A stretch of 64,000 bases of DNA from Rheinheimera sp. MM224 (GTDB taxonomy: Bacteria; Pseudomonadota; Gammaproteobacteria; Enterobacterales; Alteromonadaceae): the NCBI RefSeq assembly GCF_947090785.1, contig NZ_OX352320.1:2655001-2719000 (forward strand), given 5' to 3'. The notes below the pieces were generated by a model. It worked only from the letters and a program-made list of their open reading frames with translations. It had not been told where the DNA came from and searched no databases. Position 1 is the first letter of the stretch. Each line of letters begins with the position of its first letter. Below, piece by piece: positions 16,873 through 26,126 of this stretch. A program made the translations under genes and the position numbers.

Positions 16873-19470
16873 ATGTCACATCATAAAAAAATGAAGCTCA
16901 GTAAAGTAGGTATGGCCACACTGTTTGCCTTGTTTGGCACCCAGCAGGCTTATGCGCAACAACAGGCTGAAGCAACAGAGCAAAACGAAGCAACGATCGA
17001 AAAAATTGAAGTTACAGGTTCACGCCTTAAGGGTGTGGATATGGAAGGCGCTAACCCACTGCAGATCTTTAGCCGGGATGATTTAGCAAAAAAGGGCTAC
17101 GACAGTGTCAGCGCTTTTTTACGTGATTTACCCCAGGCATCAAGTGCTGGTACTTTCACTGAAAATGGTGGCGTGGCAGGCAATGACGGCACACCAGCGG
17201 GCGCTGCTGGTGTCAGCTTACGAGGTTTAGGTTCAAGTTCTACCCTGGTTTTGGTTAATGGTCGCCGCGTTGCGGTAGATTCCTTTACCAACGGTTTTGA
17301 CTCATTTGTGAACGTCAACGCCATTCCTATGTCTGCACTGGAACGGGTTGAAATTCTGACCGACGGTGCCTCTTCGGTTTACGGTTCAGACGCTATAGCT
17401 GGTGTAATCAACTTTATTTTGCGTAAAGACTATGAAGGCCATGAACTCACAGCCTCCTATGGTGATGACACGGCAAGCAGTGACTTTACCAAACACAACC
17501 TGACCTACACTGGAGGCTTTAGCACCGACAATAGCAATACCACAGTGGTCATCGACTACTTTGATAAAGATGCGCTCTTTAACACAGACCGTCCTATAGA
17601 CGTTACTTTTACCTCCAGTACCCGCGTGACCATAGACGGCAGCGATTACGCCGAGCCTTGGTGTGGCACAGCAACCAGTAACAGTGGCACTCGCTGCCAG
17701 TACGACTATGTCAGCGAGCGTGCTATCCAACCAGACAGTAAAGCTGTAGGTGCAACACTTAATCACATCTACCGTTTAGGCAATGATCGTGAGTTTTTTG
17801 CCGAAGCTATGCTGCAACAAAACACAGGCTCAGCTTATGATTCAGCTGCGGCTTTTGATGTGCGTGTTGCTGGTGATGCCAGCTTTGTGCCGCAATGGGC
17901 CAGAGATGCAGATGCCGAAGATGGCGAAGTCAATCAAATCCGTATTCGTTCACGTTTTCCTGAGCGTCGTATTCAGGACTACGACAGCCAAAGTTATCGT
18001 TTGTTAGCTGGCTTACGCGGCGAGCTGGGGGATTGGTCATGGGAAACCGCTGCGACCTATGGCAAAACCGACAATGAAATTACCCATGTTTCAGGTTATA
18101 TGGGCATTGATAAAGTAGCTGATGCTCTGGCAGATGGCAGCTTCAATCCATTTAACCTTGGCCGCGATAATCCAGACTCTGTGATTGCCGGTTTACGTGA
18201 AATAGCACCTCGTATTGGTGAGTCTGATGTGTACTCGGTAGATTTCAACTTCTCTGGTACCTTGTTTGAAGATATCAGCGCTGTATTTGGTGGTGAATTC
18301 CGGGGTGAAGAAATCTCCGACAGTCCGTCTGAAGTGGCAAAAAGTTATGGCATTTTTGGTTTAGGTGCCAGTGATGCAGCGGCGGACCGTACTCAATATG
18401 CACTGTACAACGAGTTTAATATCCCATTGACTGAGAAATTAGACGCCATAGCGGCTTTGCGTTACGACCACTACAGCGATTTTGGCGGTGATATCAATCC
18501 GAAATTGTCACTGCGTTATCGCGCAACTGAAGATCTTATTTTACGCACCTCATGGAGCACAGGTTTCCGCGCCCCTTCTCTGTCGCAATTAGGCGCTGGG
18601 ACTTCATTAACGGCAAACTACATCGACTGTGGCGCTGATCAGCCATTTAATGCACTCTGTGGCGACTTTGGTGGCACAGCGGGCGAGCTGGAATTTGATC
18701 AGGAAACTTTGGGTAACAAAGGCCTGGATGCTGAAAGTTCAGAAGCCATCAATATTGGTGCCTCCTGGAATCTGACAGACGATTTACAATTCACCATCGA
18801 TTACTGGAAATACACTCACGAAGACATTGTAGATGTCGATGCGAACACCACCTTACGCGCCTGTATCGCAGGCTCAGCACCGGTGGTCAGTGACGAAGCG
18901 GACTTAAATGGTGAGTTTGGTTGTGTGATTGATGGCGGCAACGATTTAGTTTTCCTGCGCACTGGCTTCTTTAATGTGGGTAGCCAGGAGACAGATGGTG
19001 TCGACTTTAAACTGAACTATAAACTGCTGACCCAAAACGCTGGTGAGTTTAAGTTTAACATTGCCGGTACCCGCACTTTATCTTATGAGCGTCAGGTCAC
19101 AGCAGATAGCCCAGCTGAAGATTTGTTAGGAAAACTAAGTGGTGCGTCCGAAACAGCCCGTCCTGAATTTGTCGCAGATGCCGGCACTGAATGGCGTTTA
19201 GAAAATTGGAATGCGAGCTTAGGCGCACATTACATCAGCTCTTTAGGTGATGGTGACTTTAAATTTGATAACGACACTGTATCTTCATGGCTGACCTACA
19301 ACGCCAGTCTGGGCTACGACATTACCGACGATCAAAGCCTGTTGCTGAGCATCCGTAACCTGACTGACAAGGAACCACCTTACGCCTCGTCTCCAACCAA
19401 TGGTTACGCCAGCTCAGTACACGACTGGTTAGGCCGTCACTGGACTTTGCGTTACTCAATAAAGTTTTAA
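16873..19470 (+). CDS. TonB-dependent outer-membrane receptor
   Basis: 865 residues from the ATG at 16873, chosen because GAGGAAG precedes it and a signal peptide (KVGMATLFALFGTQQAYAQ) follows; the open frame extends upstream to 16804 without a ribosome site. The plug domain (~40-160) has IEVTGSRLKG, GVSLRGLGSSSTLVLVNGRR and SSVYGSDAIAGVINFI. The beta-barrel follows and ends in the typical aromatic LRYSIKF. The receptor resembles the large Alteromonadales group that imports oligosaccharides, peptides or metal complexes with TonB-ExbBD energy. Nothing nearby fixes the ligand, and no Fur box is visible before it. A strong terminator isolates it from the iron permease gene. Confidence 0.92.
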   Translation: MSHHKKMKLSKVGMATLFALFGTQQAYAQQQAEATEQNEATIEKIEVTGSRLKGVDMEGANPLQIFSRDDLAKKGYDSVSAFLRDLPQASSAGTFTENGGVAGNDGTPAGAAGVSLRGLGSSSTLVLVNGRRVAVDSFTNGFDSFVNVNAIPMSALERVEILTDGASSVYGSDAIAGVINFILRKDYEGHELTASYGDDTASSDFTKHNLTYTGGFSTDNSNTTVVIDYFDKDALFNTDRPIDVTFTSSTRVTIDGSDYAEPWCGTATSNSGTRCQYDYVSERAIQPDSKAVGATLNHIYRLGNDREFFAEAMLQQNTGSAYDSAAAFDVRVAGDASFVPQWARDADAEDGEVNQIRIRSRFPERRIQDYDSQSYRLLAGLRGELGDWSWETAATYGKTDNEITHVSGYMGIDKVADALADGSFNPFNLGRDNPDSVIAGLREIAPRIGESDVYSVDFNFSGTLFEDISAVFGGEFRGEEISDSPSEVAKSYGIFGLGASDAAADRTQYALYNEFNIPLTEKLDAIAALRYDHYSDFGGDINPKLSLRYRATEDLILRTSWSTGFRAPSLSQLGAGTSLTANYIDCGADQPFNALCGDFGGTAGELEFDQETLGNKGLDAESSEAINIGASWNLTDDLQFTIDYWKYTHEDIVDVDANTTLRACIAGSAPVVSDEADLNGEFGCVIDGGNDLVFLRTGFFNVGSQETDGVDFKLNYKLLTQNAGEFKFNIAGTRTLSYERQVTADSPAEDLLGKLSGASETARPEFVADAGTEWRLENWNASLGAHYISSLGDGDFKFDNDTVSSWLTYNASLGYDITDDQSLLLSIRNLTDKEPPYASSPTNGYASSVHDWLGRHWTLRYSIKF

Positions 19471-19501
19471 GTTTCCTTTCTCCTTTCACCTGGATGAAGT
19501 T

Positions 19502-19533
19502 GGGGCCTGCCTAATAGCATGGCCCCTTTTTTT
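19502..19533 (+). terminator. Rho-independent terminator after TonB-dependent receptor
   Basis: GGGGCC (19502-19507), 13-base loop, GGCCCC (19521-19526), then seven T. Confidence 0.9.
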
Positions 19534-19616
19534 AAGATTAAGTTCAGTTGTCGTTATTCACCACTATCACTGAGTTCAAATAAAAAACGAGACTAGGCTT
19601 TTTGGTAAGCTCTCCG

Positions 19617-19636
19617 TATAATGAGAATAATTCTTG
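19617..19636 (+). promoter_or_regulatory. -10 box overlapped by a Fur-box-like palindrome
   Basis: TATAAT at 19617-19622 is followed by TGAGAATAATTCTTG (19622-19636), which matches the 7-1-7 Fur consensus TGATAATNATTATCA at 10 of 14 informative positions and contains the palindrome AGAATAATTCT. A Fur-iron complex bound here would block the promoter of the iron permease gene. No clear -35 box was seen. Confidence 0.65.
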
Positions 19637-19663
19637 TTAGAGTACTTATACAGTAGGTGAATT

Positions 19664-21511
19664 ATGGCATTTCGTGTTGTTCTGGCGTTGATAGCATTAC
19701 TGGCTTTTCCAGCTTTAGCTTCGGATAAATTGATCCAATACATTGAATATATTGGCGCTGATTACAGTGCAGCGGTGGTCGATGGCAAAATTGTAAGCTC
19801 CGCTGAATATGGCGAAATGCAGGAGTTTTCTTCTTTAATAGCGGAAGAAGTGACTACAGCACCACAAGAGTTACAGCAACAATCAGCTCAGTTAAAACAG
19901 CTGATTGCTGATAAAGCGGCAGAAAAAGACATTCAGGCCTTAACAGCGCTGATGCGCCAAAGCGTGATTGCTGCCATGCCTTCTATCCCTGTGCCTAAGC
20001 AAAGCCCGGATTTAAAACGCGGTGAAGCATTATTTGCCACCAACTGTGCAGCTTGTCATGGCGCAACAGCTATGGGCGATGGCCCAGCTGGCGCTCAGAT
20101 GGACCCAGGCCCTACTAACTTCCATGAAGTAGAACGTTATCAGGCCCGCAGCGCTTATGGTTTATTTAATACTATTACCTTAGGTGTAGCGGATACAGGC
20201 ATGGCTTCTTTTGCCCATTTAGATGAACAAAGCCGCTGGGATCTGGCGTTTTATGTCGGTCATATCGCAGGTAAAGGTCTGGAGACCAGCAAAGTGCCGG
20301 ACGCCATGATCGAAAGCGGCGTAGTGAAAGATTTATTAACTGCTACACCAAAAGATTTGATCAAACTTTACCCTGACTTTGGTGCAGAGCTGATGAGTAT
20401 GTTTCGAAGCAACCCGGAGCGTTTTTTCCAGGCCCAGAGTAAAGATCCGCTGATGATAGCTCAGCAAAAATTACAACTTTCTGCTGATTTGTATGCGCAA
20501 AATCCGCAAGCCGCTTATGATCAGGCTGTTTCTGCTTATCTTGATGGCTTTGAACTGGTAGAAAACCCATTAGGCACAGTCAATGTAGAACTGCGTGACC
20601 AAATCGAACATAGCATGATGGGCCTGCGTCAGTTACTGAAAGACCCAGCGCAAAAAGATGCTGTTGTTCCTCGTATCGCTGAAATTCAAAGCCTGTTAAA
20701 ACAAGCTCAAACTGAACTGTCAGAAACCCAATTGAGTGGCACCAATGTGTTTTTAGCGGCGCTGCTGATTTTGTTACGTGAAGGTTTAGAAGCTTTACTT
20801 GTGGTGGCTGCTATTTATAGCGTGGCAGTAAAAACCGATAAACCCGCTTTGCGTCACACAGTACATATCGGCTGGATAGGTGCTTTGGCCTTAGGTGTTG
20901 TCACCTGGTTTGTTTCAAGTTTTGTGATTGATATCTCAGGCGCGTCCCGCGAGCTGACTGAAGGTTACACAGCACTGATTGCAGCCGCTATTTTGTTCTA
21001 CATGGGTTTCTGGATGCACAGCAAAACCAGCGCTAAAGAATGGAGTAACTTTATCCAGAACAAAGTGCAAAACGCAGTATCAGGCGGCGCATATTTTGGT
21101 TTAGGTCTGGTGGTGTTTTTAGCGGTATACCGTGAAGCCTTTGAAACTATTCTGTTTTATCAGGCCTTGTGGTTACAGGGCGGTGAACAGGCACAGCAAA
21201 GTTTTGTTGCAGGTATAGCTGCAGCTCTGGTACTGCTGGCCATTTTAGGTGTGGCTGTATTTAAGTTTGCACTGAAATTACCACTGAAAACCTTCTTTGG
21301 CAGCACTGCTTTGCTTATGCTGGTTCTGGCCATCGTCATGGCAGGCAAAGGCATTGCTGCACTGCAGGAAGCTGGTACTTTATCGGTTAGTCAGTTGAAC
21401 CTGCCAACCATCAGCTGGTTAGGTTTCTACCCTAATACTCAGGGTGTGATTCTACAGTCGGTTTTAGTGCTGATTGCTTTGGTTTATCTGGTTCGCAGCC
21501 GCAAAGGTTAA
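19664..21511 (+). CDS. Cytochrome c-fused FTR1 iron permease
   Basis: 615 residues. A signal peptide (VVLALIALLAFPALAS) is followed by a periplasmic part carrying one haem c site, CAACH (C128, C131, H132), and a helical region to ~350. The C-terminal FTR1 domain has about seven membrane helices and both REXXE iron-binding motifs, REGLE (~371) and REAFE (~490). FTR1 permeases move ferric iron produced by oxidation of ferrous iron; the fused cytochrome could serve that electron transfer. AGGTGA precedes the ATG, and the Fur-like site upstream suggests iron repression. No separate EfeO/EfeB partners lie nearby, so this single protein may act alone or with distant partners. Confidence 0.92.
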   Translation: MAFRVVLALIALLAFPALASDKLIQYIEYIGADYSAAVVDGKIVSSAEYGEMQEFSSLIAEEVTTAPQELQQQSAQLKQLIADKAAEKDIQALTALMRQSVIAAMPSIPVPKQSPDLKRGEALFATNCAACHGATAMGDGPAGAQMDPGPTNFHEVERYQARSAYGLFNTITLGVADTGMASFAHLDEQSRWDLAFYVGHIAGKGLETSKVPDAMIESGVVKDLLTATPKDLIKLYPDFGAELMSMFRSNPERFFQAQSKDPLMIAQQKLQLSADLYAQNPQAAYDQAVSAYLDGFELVENPLGTVNVELRDQIEHSMMGLRQLLKDPAQKDAVVPRIAEIQSLLKQAQTELSETQLSGTNVFLAALLILLREGLEALLVVAAIYSVAVKTDKPALRHTVHIGWIGALALGVVTWFVSSFVIDISGASRELTEGYTALIAAAILFYMGFWMHSKTSAKEWSNFIQNKVQNAVSGGAYFGLGLVVFLAVYREAFETILFYQALWLQGGEQAQQSFVAGIAAALVLLAILGVAVFKFALKLPLKTFFGSTALLMLVLAIVMAGKGIAALQEAGTLSVSQLNLPTISWLGFYPNTQGVILQSVLVLIALVYLVRSRKG

Positions 21512-21516
21512 GTTGT

Positions 21517-21542
21517 GGGGTCAGAGTCTTGACTCTGACCCC
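21517..21542. repeat. REP-like perfect palindrome, GGGGTCAGAGTC family
   Basis: GGGGTCAGAGTC (21517-21528), two bases, GACTCTGACCCC (21531-21542). It lies between two convergent genes and could also stop transcription, though no T run follows. It is related to 13293-13332. A third, partial copy (GGGTCAGAGCC, 21578-21588) is inside the 3' end of the DUF2252 gene. Confidence 0.75.
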
Positions 21543-21558
21543 TGCAGTTTCCAAAGCT

Positions 21559-22929
21559 TTAGGCAGTTTCGATCTGTGGGTCAGAGCCTAAGCTATGCCC
21601 CAACAATTGCCCCAGCAACTCGCAGTCTGTTTTTTGTTGCTCTGCATAATCAATACAAGCCTTTACCAGTTCATCTGTCGCTTTAGGTAAATACTTCACT
21701 ACGGCTTGCTCAAAGCGGAATGAGCGTCTGTCGCCTCTGCTGTGGGATAAAGCCAAAGTACGGCCACAAGCCTCTGCATACTCTGCCAGCTCTTCACCTG
21801 GAGCTTTTTCAGCACAACATACATCTTCAGGATCAACATCCACGTTGGCGTGATGCAGTGAGCGCACCAGATAATGGGCACCATTCCAGTAATGTTCGTC
21901 CAATACCAGGTCCGGACGACGCTGCATTAATCGCTGACAGTCCACCGTTAAATGAGCGGCATTTAGACGGTTAATAGGGCTTAAATCCGGGAAAAAATAC
22001 AAAGGTGCAGAATCCCTTTGTTGTTTGGCTTCAATCAGGTGACACAAAGCCAAATCTTCTTCTGAATGAATGTCTTTTGGACCTACTAACAAATAATAAC
22101 GCTGCATATTTAAAGAGCCGGTTCCAGCGCCCTGGCGGGTGACGATATCCAAAATATCGTCACTGACATAAGGCCGGAAAGCAAACTCCACCTCCTTGTA
22201 CAACTCTTCGCTTAAGCGACTGAATTTCACAGGGTCTTGTTTAAATGTCAGAGGACGCGCTGATAAATCAGCTACTTTGCCTAGCGTGCTTTTGCGTAAA
22301 AAGTCTTCGCCTTTGGCAGAGCGTTTAATGGCTTTTTTCAGCACAGGTTTTAATACATGGTTTTTCGGGAAATCATCCAGCACTGAATATCTAAGCTCTG
22401 GCTCTTCTAAAATAGCCTGACACTGAGCGGCATAAGCGCTTAAAAAACTGCGCACTGCAGTCACAGCATCTTTGGCTGTCACGACCTGTAACCCATCCAA
22501 TGCGAGGCCTTCTTCATTAGCATAACGCTGTTGTTTTACACCCTGACAATAATCAGCTGCCAATAAAATACTGACCGCAAAACGGCTCCAGTCCCAAACC
22601 GCATGACCAACACAGGCATCGTCAAAGTCATTAGGTGCAAAAATCACTCTGTCACCGGACGAACCTTCTTCGGTAAAAAAGCCAAAGTTAGATAAATGAC
22701 AATCCCCTATCACTGTCGTCAGCGGGATTTTTGTGGTGAGAAGTTCCGGCAACTTCAATACAGAGTGTTTGATATCAGCATAAAACAGCCCTGAACTCCC
22801 CCGTAAAAACCGGAATGGGTTCATCGCCATTTTCTGATGTTTAATAAGCAAAGGATCGATGCCTGGTGCTACTGCATCTGTACGTTTAAATTCCTGCTGT
22901 AACTGTTCACGACGTTGTTGCTCTGGCAT
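21559..22929 (-). CDS. DUF2252 protein (kinase-like fold)
   Basis: 456 residues, typical for DUF2252. Conserved stretches are FLRGSSGLFYAD (~38), VIGDCHLSNFGFF (~92) and APNDFDDACVGHAVWDWSRF (~117), which resemble the catalytic and metal-binding loops of aminoglycoside phosphotransferase-like kinases. Its substrate is unknown. AGGGAAA precedes the ATG. The last residues (SLGSDPQIETA) are encoded by a copy of the GGGTCAGAG repeat, so the native C-terminus may have been altered by repeat insertion. It is convergent with the iron permease gene. Confidence 0.85.
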   Translation of the reverse strand: MPEQQRREQLQQEFKRTDAVAPGIDPLLIKHQKMAMNPFRFLRGSSGLFYADIKHSVLKLPELLTTKIPLTTVIGDCHLSNFGFFTEEGSSGDRVIFAPNDFDDACVGHAVWDWSRFAVSILLAADYCQGVKQQRYANEEGLALDGLQVVTAKDAVTAVRSFLSAYAAQCQAILEEPELRYSVLDDFPKNHVLKPVLKKAIKRSAKGEDFLRKSTLGKVADLSARPLTFKQDPVKFSRLSEELYKEVEFAFRPYVSDDILDIVTRQGAGTGSLNMQRYYLLVGPKDIHSEEDLALCHLIEAKQQRDSAPLYFFPDLSPINRLNAAHLTVDCQRLMQRRPDLVLDEHYWNGAHYLVRSLHHANVDVDPEDVCCAEKAPGEELAEYAEACGRTLALSHSRGDRRSFRFEQAVVKYLPKATDELVKACIDYAEQQKTDCELLGQLLGHSLGSDPQIETA

Positions 22930-22968
22930 AAGCTTTCCCTGAATGAATGCATTTCAAAGCATACTACG

Positions 22969-23004
22969 CCATAACAGCCTGCCGTCTGAAGCTGTTATGG
23001 TTTT
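22969..23004. terminator. Hairpin between two minus-strand genes
   Basis: CCATAACAGC (22969-22978) pairs with GCTGTTATGG (22991-23000). It lies after the amidohydrolase stop at 23021 on the minus strand, but its T-rich tail is on the plus-strand side. It probably ends the amidohydrolase transcript, although the minus-strand tail is not a classic T run. Confidence 0.5.
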
Positions 23005-23020
23005 ATATTTGTAAGCAAAA

Positions 23021-24664
23021 TTAAAGCTGCGCCATGCATTCCACTTCTACTTTGGCACCCAATGCCAGACCGCTGGCAGCAAAAGCGCTTCTTGCAGGTA
23101 AAGGCGCTTTAAAATACTGAATATACACTTTGTTAGCAGCAGGCCATTCTTTGATATCAGCTAGCATTAAAGTACATTTAAACACAGCATCAAAACCCAG
23201 CTTGTGCTCTTGTAATACAGATCCAATGTTCTGCATTGCTTGTTGCATCTGGCTTTCTATTGTCTGGCCATTGAGCGCCATAGTGCCTGGGAAATTGCCC
23301 AATTGACCTGACAAATACAACACACCGTTCACTACACGAGCGCTGCTGAAGGGTAAACGACTGTCATCACCACGATATACAAACTGACCATTTTTAATCA
23401 CATGGCTGATTTGACGGCTATTGCTGATACTTTTTGTCGGATCAGCGGACAGGATCATCAGGTTAGCTTTTTTCCCTGCTTCTAAGCTGCCCACCTGATC
23501 TGCTATGCCAATAGCTTCTGCACCATGTAAAGTCGCGGCCTGAATAGCTTCCAGCGGAGTTAGCCCCGCTTGCTCAACCAGTAACTGCATTTCCTGGTGC
23601 ACCATAGGGTAATCAAGCCCGGCTTTATCCGTTAAATAATCTGTGCCCGCTACAATTTTGATGCCTTGCTGATGCGCCAGTCGGGTTAACAACACACCAT
23701 GCCGATAAATGGTGGCCGCATTCAGGTTACGTTGTTGTAACTGATGGAAAATAGTTAAGGTGGCATCCAGCATAGTGCCTTGTTGCTTCATTTGCGTCAG
23801 CAATGGCAGGTAATTAGCGCCGTCAAAGGAGGCTTTTTTCACTTCTTCGGACACAGGTAAATCTTTACGGCGCCAGTTTTCATAGGATGAAATGACAGTA
23901 GCGGCTAAATCAGGCGCATGCGAAATCACCTCAACTCCGGCTTGTACTGCATCTGCAGGTTTCGCAGGACCTACATAAGCATGAGCCCATACTCTTACGC
24001 CATGTTTTTTCGCTGCAGCGGAAAGCTTTGGCATTAAATCAGCTGGTACTTTGGCGTAAATTTTAATGCCGGTAGCACCAGTACCTATAGTACGAAGCAT
24101 TAAGGCATCAAAGTCGGTCTGCGAATTCACCGAACGCATCCAGTCGGTATCGCCAGGGGTTTTGCCACGGGCAGAGGCCACAGTGCGTGGATCACTGAAA
24201 AATTCAGGCCCGCCAATAATCACCGAATAATAAATATCAGGCGACTGAATTAAATCCAGTTCGGCCTGACGTTTTAAACCCATCAACACCCGCACATCAC
24301 CGCCCATATCCCGCACTGTGGTGACACCACCTCTTAACAAAGCACTAAGCCGTTGCTGTGTAACAGTGGCGTTGTCGCCTCCTTCAGGTTCAGTCGCATG
24401 ATGCACATGAGCATCAATAAGCCCCGGCAGTACATACAGGCCTTTCATATCCAGCACTGTGCTGTCAGCCGGACGTTTTTGACTGCCCGTGTCATAGATG
24501 GCGCTAATGCGGTCACCATCAAGCGCAATAGTCTGACCCGCTTTAAGTTGTAAGTCTTTTACATCAACTAACGTGATATTTTCTAATAACACCGTCTGTG
24601 CTGATGCAGCACAGCTCAGGACAATAAAGAGTAGTGCGACAGGACGGGAGAGCTGAATTGCCAT
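23021..24664 (-). CDS. Exported amidohydrolase fused to a RidA domain
   Basis: 547 residues. A signal peptide (ALLFIVLSCAASA-Q) suggests the periplasm. Residues ~30-410 form a metal-dependent amidohydrolase of the imidazolonepropionase/prolidase-like group: DAHVHH (HxH), lysine in GIKIYAK (probable bridging carbamate), histidines in WAHAY and VISHAPD, and the aspartate in AGTDYL. Residues ~425-547 are a RidA/YjgF-type domain: RVVNGVLYLSGQLGN and PARSAFAASGLALGAKVEVE with the arginine that binds the carboxylate of imine substrates. Cytosolic RidA hydrolyses enamines and imines. A hydrolase that releases an unstable amine product joined to RidA would make sense, but the substrate is unknown. 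It stands alone between terminators. Confidence 0.88.
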   Translation of the reverse strand: MAIQLSRPVALLFIVLSCAASAQTVLLENITLVDVKDLQLKAGQTIALDGDRISAIYDTGSQKRPADSTVLDMKGLYVLPGLIDAHVHHATEPEGGDNATVTQQRLSALLRGGVTTVRDMGGDVRVLMGLKRQAELDLIQSPDIYYSVIIGGPEFFSDPRTVASARGKTPGDTDWMRSVNSQTDFDALMLRTIGTGATGIKIYAKVPADLMPKLSAAAKKHGVRVWAHAYVGPAKPADAVQAGVEVISHAPDLAATVISSYENWRRKDLPVSEEVKKASFDGANYLPLLTQMKQQGTMLDATLTIFHQLQQRNLNAATIYRHGVLLTRLAHQQGIKIVAGTDYLTDKAGLDYPMVHQEMQLLVEQAGLTPLEAIQAATLHGAEAIGIADQVGSLEAGKKANLMILSADPTKSISNSRQISHVIKNGQFVYRGDDSRLPFSSARVVNGVLYLSGQLGNFPGTMALNGQTIESQMQQAMQNIGSVLQEHKLGFDAVFKCTLMLADIKEWPAANKVYIQYFKAPLPARSAFAASGLALGAKVEVECMAQL

Positions 24665-24826
24665 TTTTTCTCTTCTAAGTGACTGTTCTTATTTGGTTAT
24701 CCTAGTTATACCTAAGCAACAGCAAAGCAACCAGCCAGATAGCGAGAGCCTGACGTTAAAAATCTGCATCTGAACGCATTTACTAACATTGCCACTATTA
24801 CCTATACCGTAGTTCGCGACAGCTGG

Positions 24827-24856
24827 AAAAGGCCGAACAGCAGCACCGGCCTTTTT
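24827..24856 (-). terminator. Terminator after alcohol dehydrogenase
   Basis: AAAAGGCCG (24827-24835) pairs with CGGCCTTTT (24847-24855), 13 bases beyond the dehydrogenase stop. The symmetric A/T arms let it work on either strand. Confidence 0.8.
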
Positions 24857-24868
24857 AAAGAAACAAGC

Positions 24869-25870
24869 TTACCTCTCCAGCACAATCCGATAACGGGCTT
24901 TGCCACTTTCCAAATGCGCTATAGCCTTGTTAATCTGGTCAAACTTAAACATTTCCACCACAGGCTGAATATTGTGTTGCACTGCAAAATCCAGCATCTT
25001 TTTGATAGTCGCCGGGCTGCCGACAGGAGAGCCTGAAACAGAACGTTGCGCCATAATTAAGCTGAATACGTTCAGATCCAAGGGTTCCAACGTAGCACCG
25101 ACAAAATGCAACCGGCCTTTAGGTTTGAGGGTTGAAAGGTACAAATTCCAGTCTAATTTCACATTAACTGTCGTTAAAATAAAATCAAAACGCCCTGCAG
25201 CCGCAGCTATTTCGTCGGCATTTCTTGAATTAATACAATGATGAGCGCCTAACTCTTTCGCTTCAGCCGTTTTACTTTCGCTGGAGGTAAAAGCTGTGAC
25301 TTCACAGCCAAAAGCACGTAAAAACTGCAGCGCTATATGACCCAAACCACCAATACCTATCACTGCCACTTTGTCAGTCGCTTTGACATCAAACTGCACC
25401 ATAGGGTTAAACACAGTAATTCCACCACAAAATAAAGGCCCTGCGGTTTTTGCATCCATGCCTTCTGGCAATGCCACTACACTGGCCGCGTTAGCCCGCA
25501 CTTTATCGGCGAAACCGCCGTGACGACCTACAATGGTACCTTCTGCTGTAGCGCATAAATTGTGATCGCCACTGCCACAACTGCTGCAGACCTGACAATA
25601 ACCCGAATGCCAGCCAAGCCCGACCACCTGGCCTTTTTTCAGATGACTGACATCTGCACCTAGCGCGGCAATACGCCCCACTACTTCGTGACCTGCAACC
25701 AAAGGGTAAGCCGACATCCCCCAATCGTTATTAATCATGGATAAATCTGAGTGACACAGACCACAATAATCCACATCAATTTCCACATCCTGGCGGCCCA
25801 AGGGACCAGGCTCGAACTCGATCACCGACAAGGGTGAATGAGGTTTTAATGCTGCATAAGCTTTGATCAT
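24869..25870 (-). CDS. Zinc-dependent NAD(P) alcohol dehydrogenase
   Basis: 333 residues of the medium-chain dehydrogenase family, cinnamyl-alcohol/YahK-like branch. Catalytic zinc ligands are C36 in CGLCHSD and H59 in VAGHEVVG; structural zinc cysteines lie in [15 protein letters not shown]. The nucleotide fold has [12 protein letters not shown]. Members reduce a broad range of aldehydes with NADPH or NADH in the cytoplasm. It is monocistronic, bounded by a terminator downstream and a divergent rimO upstream. Confidence 0.9.
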   Translation of the reverse strand: MIKAYAALKPHSPLSVIEFEPGPLGRQDVEIDVDYCGLCHSDLSMINNDWGMSAYPLVAGHEVVGRIAALGADVSHLKKGQVVGLGWHSGYCQVCSSCGSGDHNLCATAEGTIVGRHGGFADKVRANAASVVALPEGMDAKTAGPLFCGGITVFNPMVQFDVKATDKVAVIGIGGLGHIALQFLRAFGCEVTAFTSSESKTAEAKELGAHHCINSRNADEIAAAAGRFDFILTTVNVKLDWNLYLSTLKPKGRLHFVGATLEPLDLNVFSLIMAQRSVSGSPVGSPATIKKMLDFAVQHNIQPVVEMFKFDQINKAIAHLESGKARYRIVLER

Positions 25871-26078
25871 AAAATTATCTCCTGACTAATAAACGACCTA
25901 TTGATGAACAACAGCTACGCCAAGAGTATTGGCGATGATCAACAAACTGGCAGGGAGATCCGCTATATTTTTCCGGCTTTTTAACAACTTTGCCTGGATC
26001 CGCGAACAGAGACAAAGATAAGCCCGTCTATTGAGTGTTTTTTATACAGCAAGGACTGTATCTTCCAGTCGATTCAGG

Positions 26079-26084
26079 TATAAT
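26079..26084 (+). promoter_or_regulatory. -10 element of rimO promoter
   Basis: TATAAT, 43 bases before the rimO ATG, in the context CAGGTATAATCCGCGCAC typical of sigma-70 promoters in this group. The matching -35 region is weak. Confidence 0.55.
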
Positions 26085-26126
26085 CCGCGCACTTTTTTTC
26101 CGGCCCTTTTACTTTGCAGGATTTAC

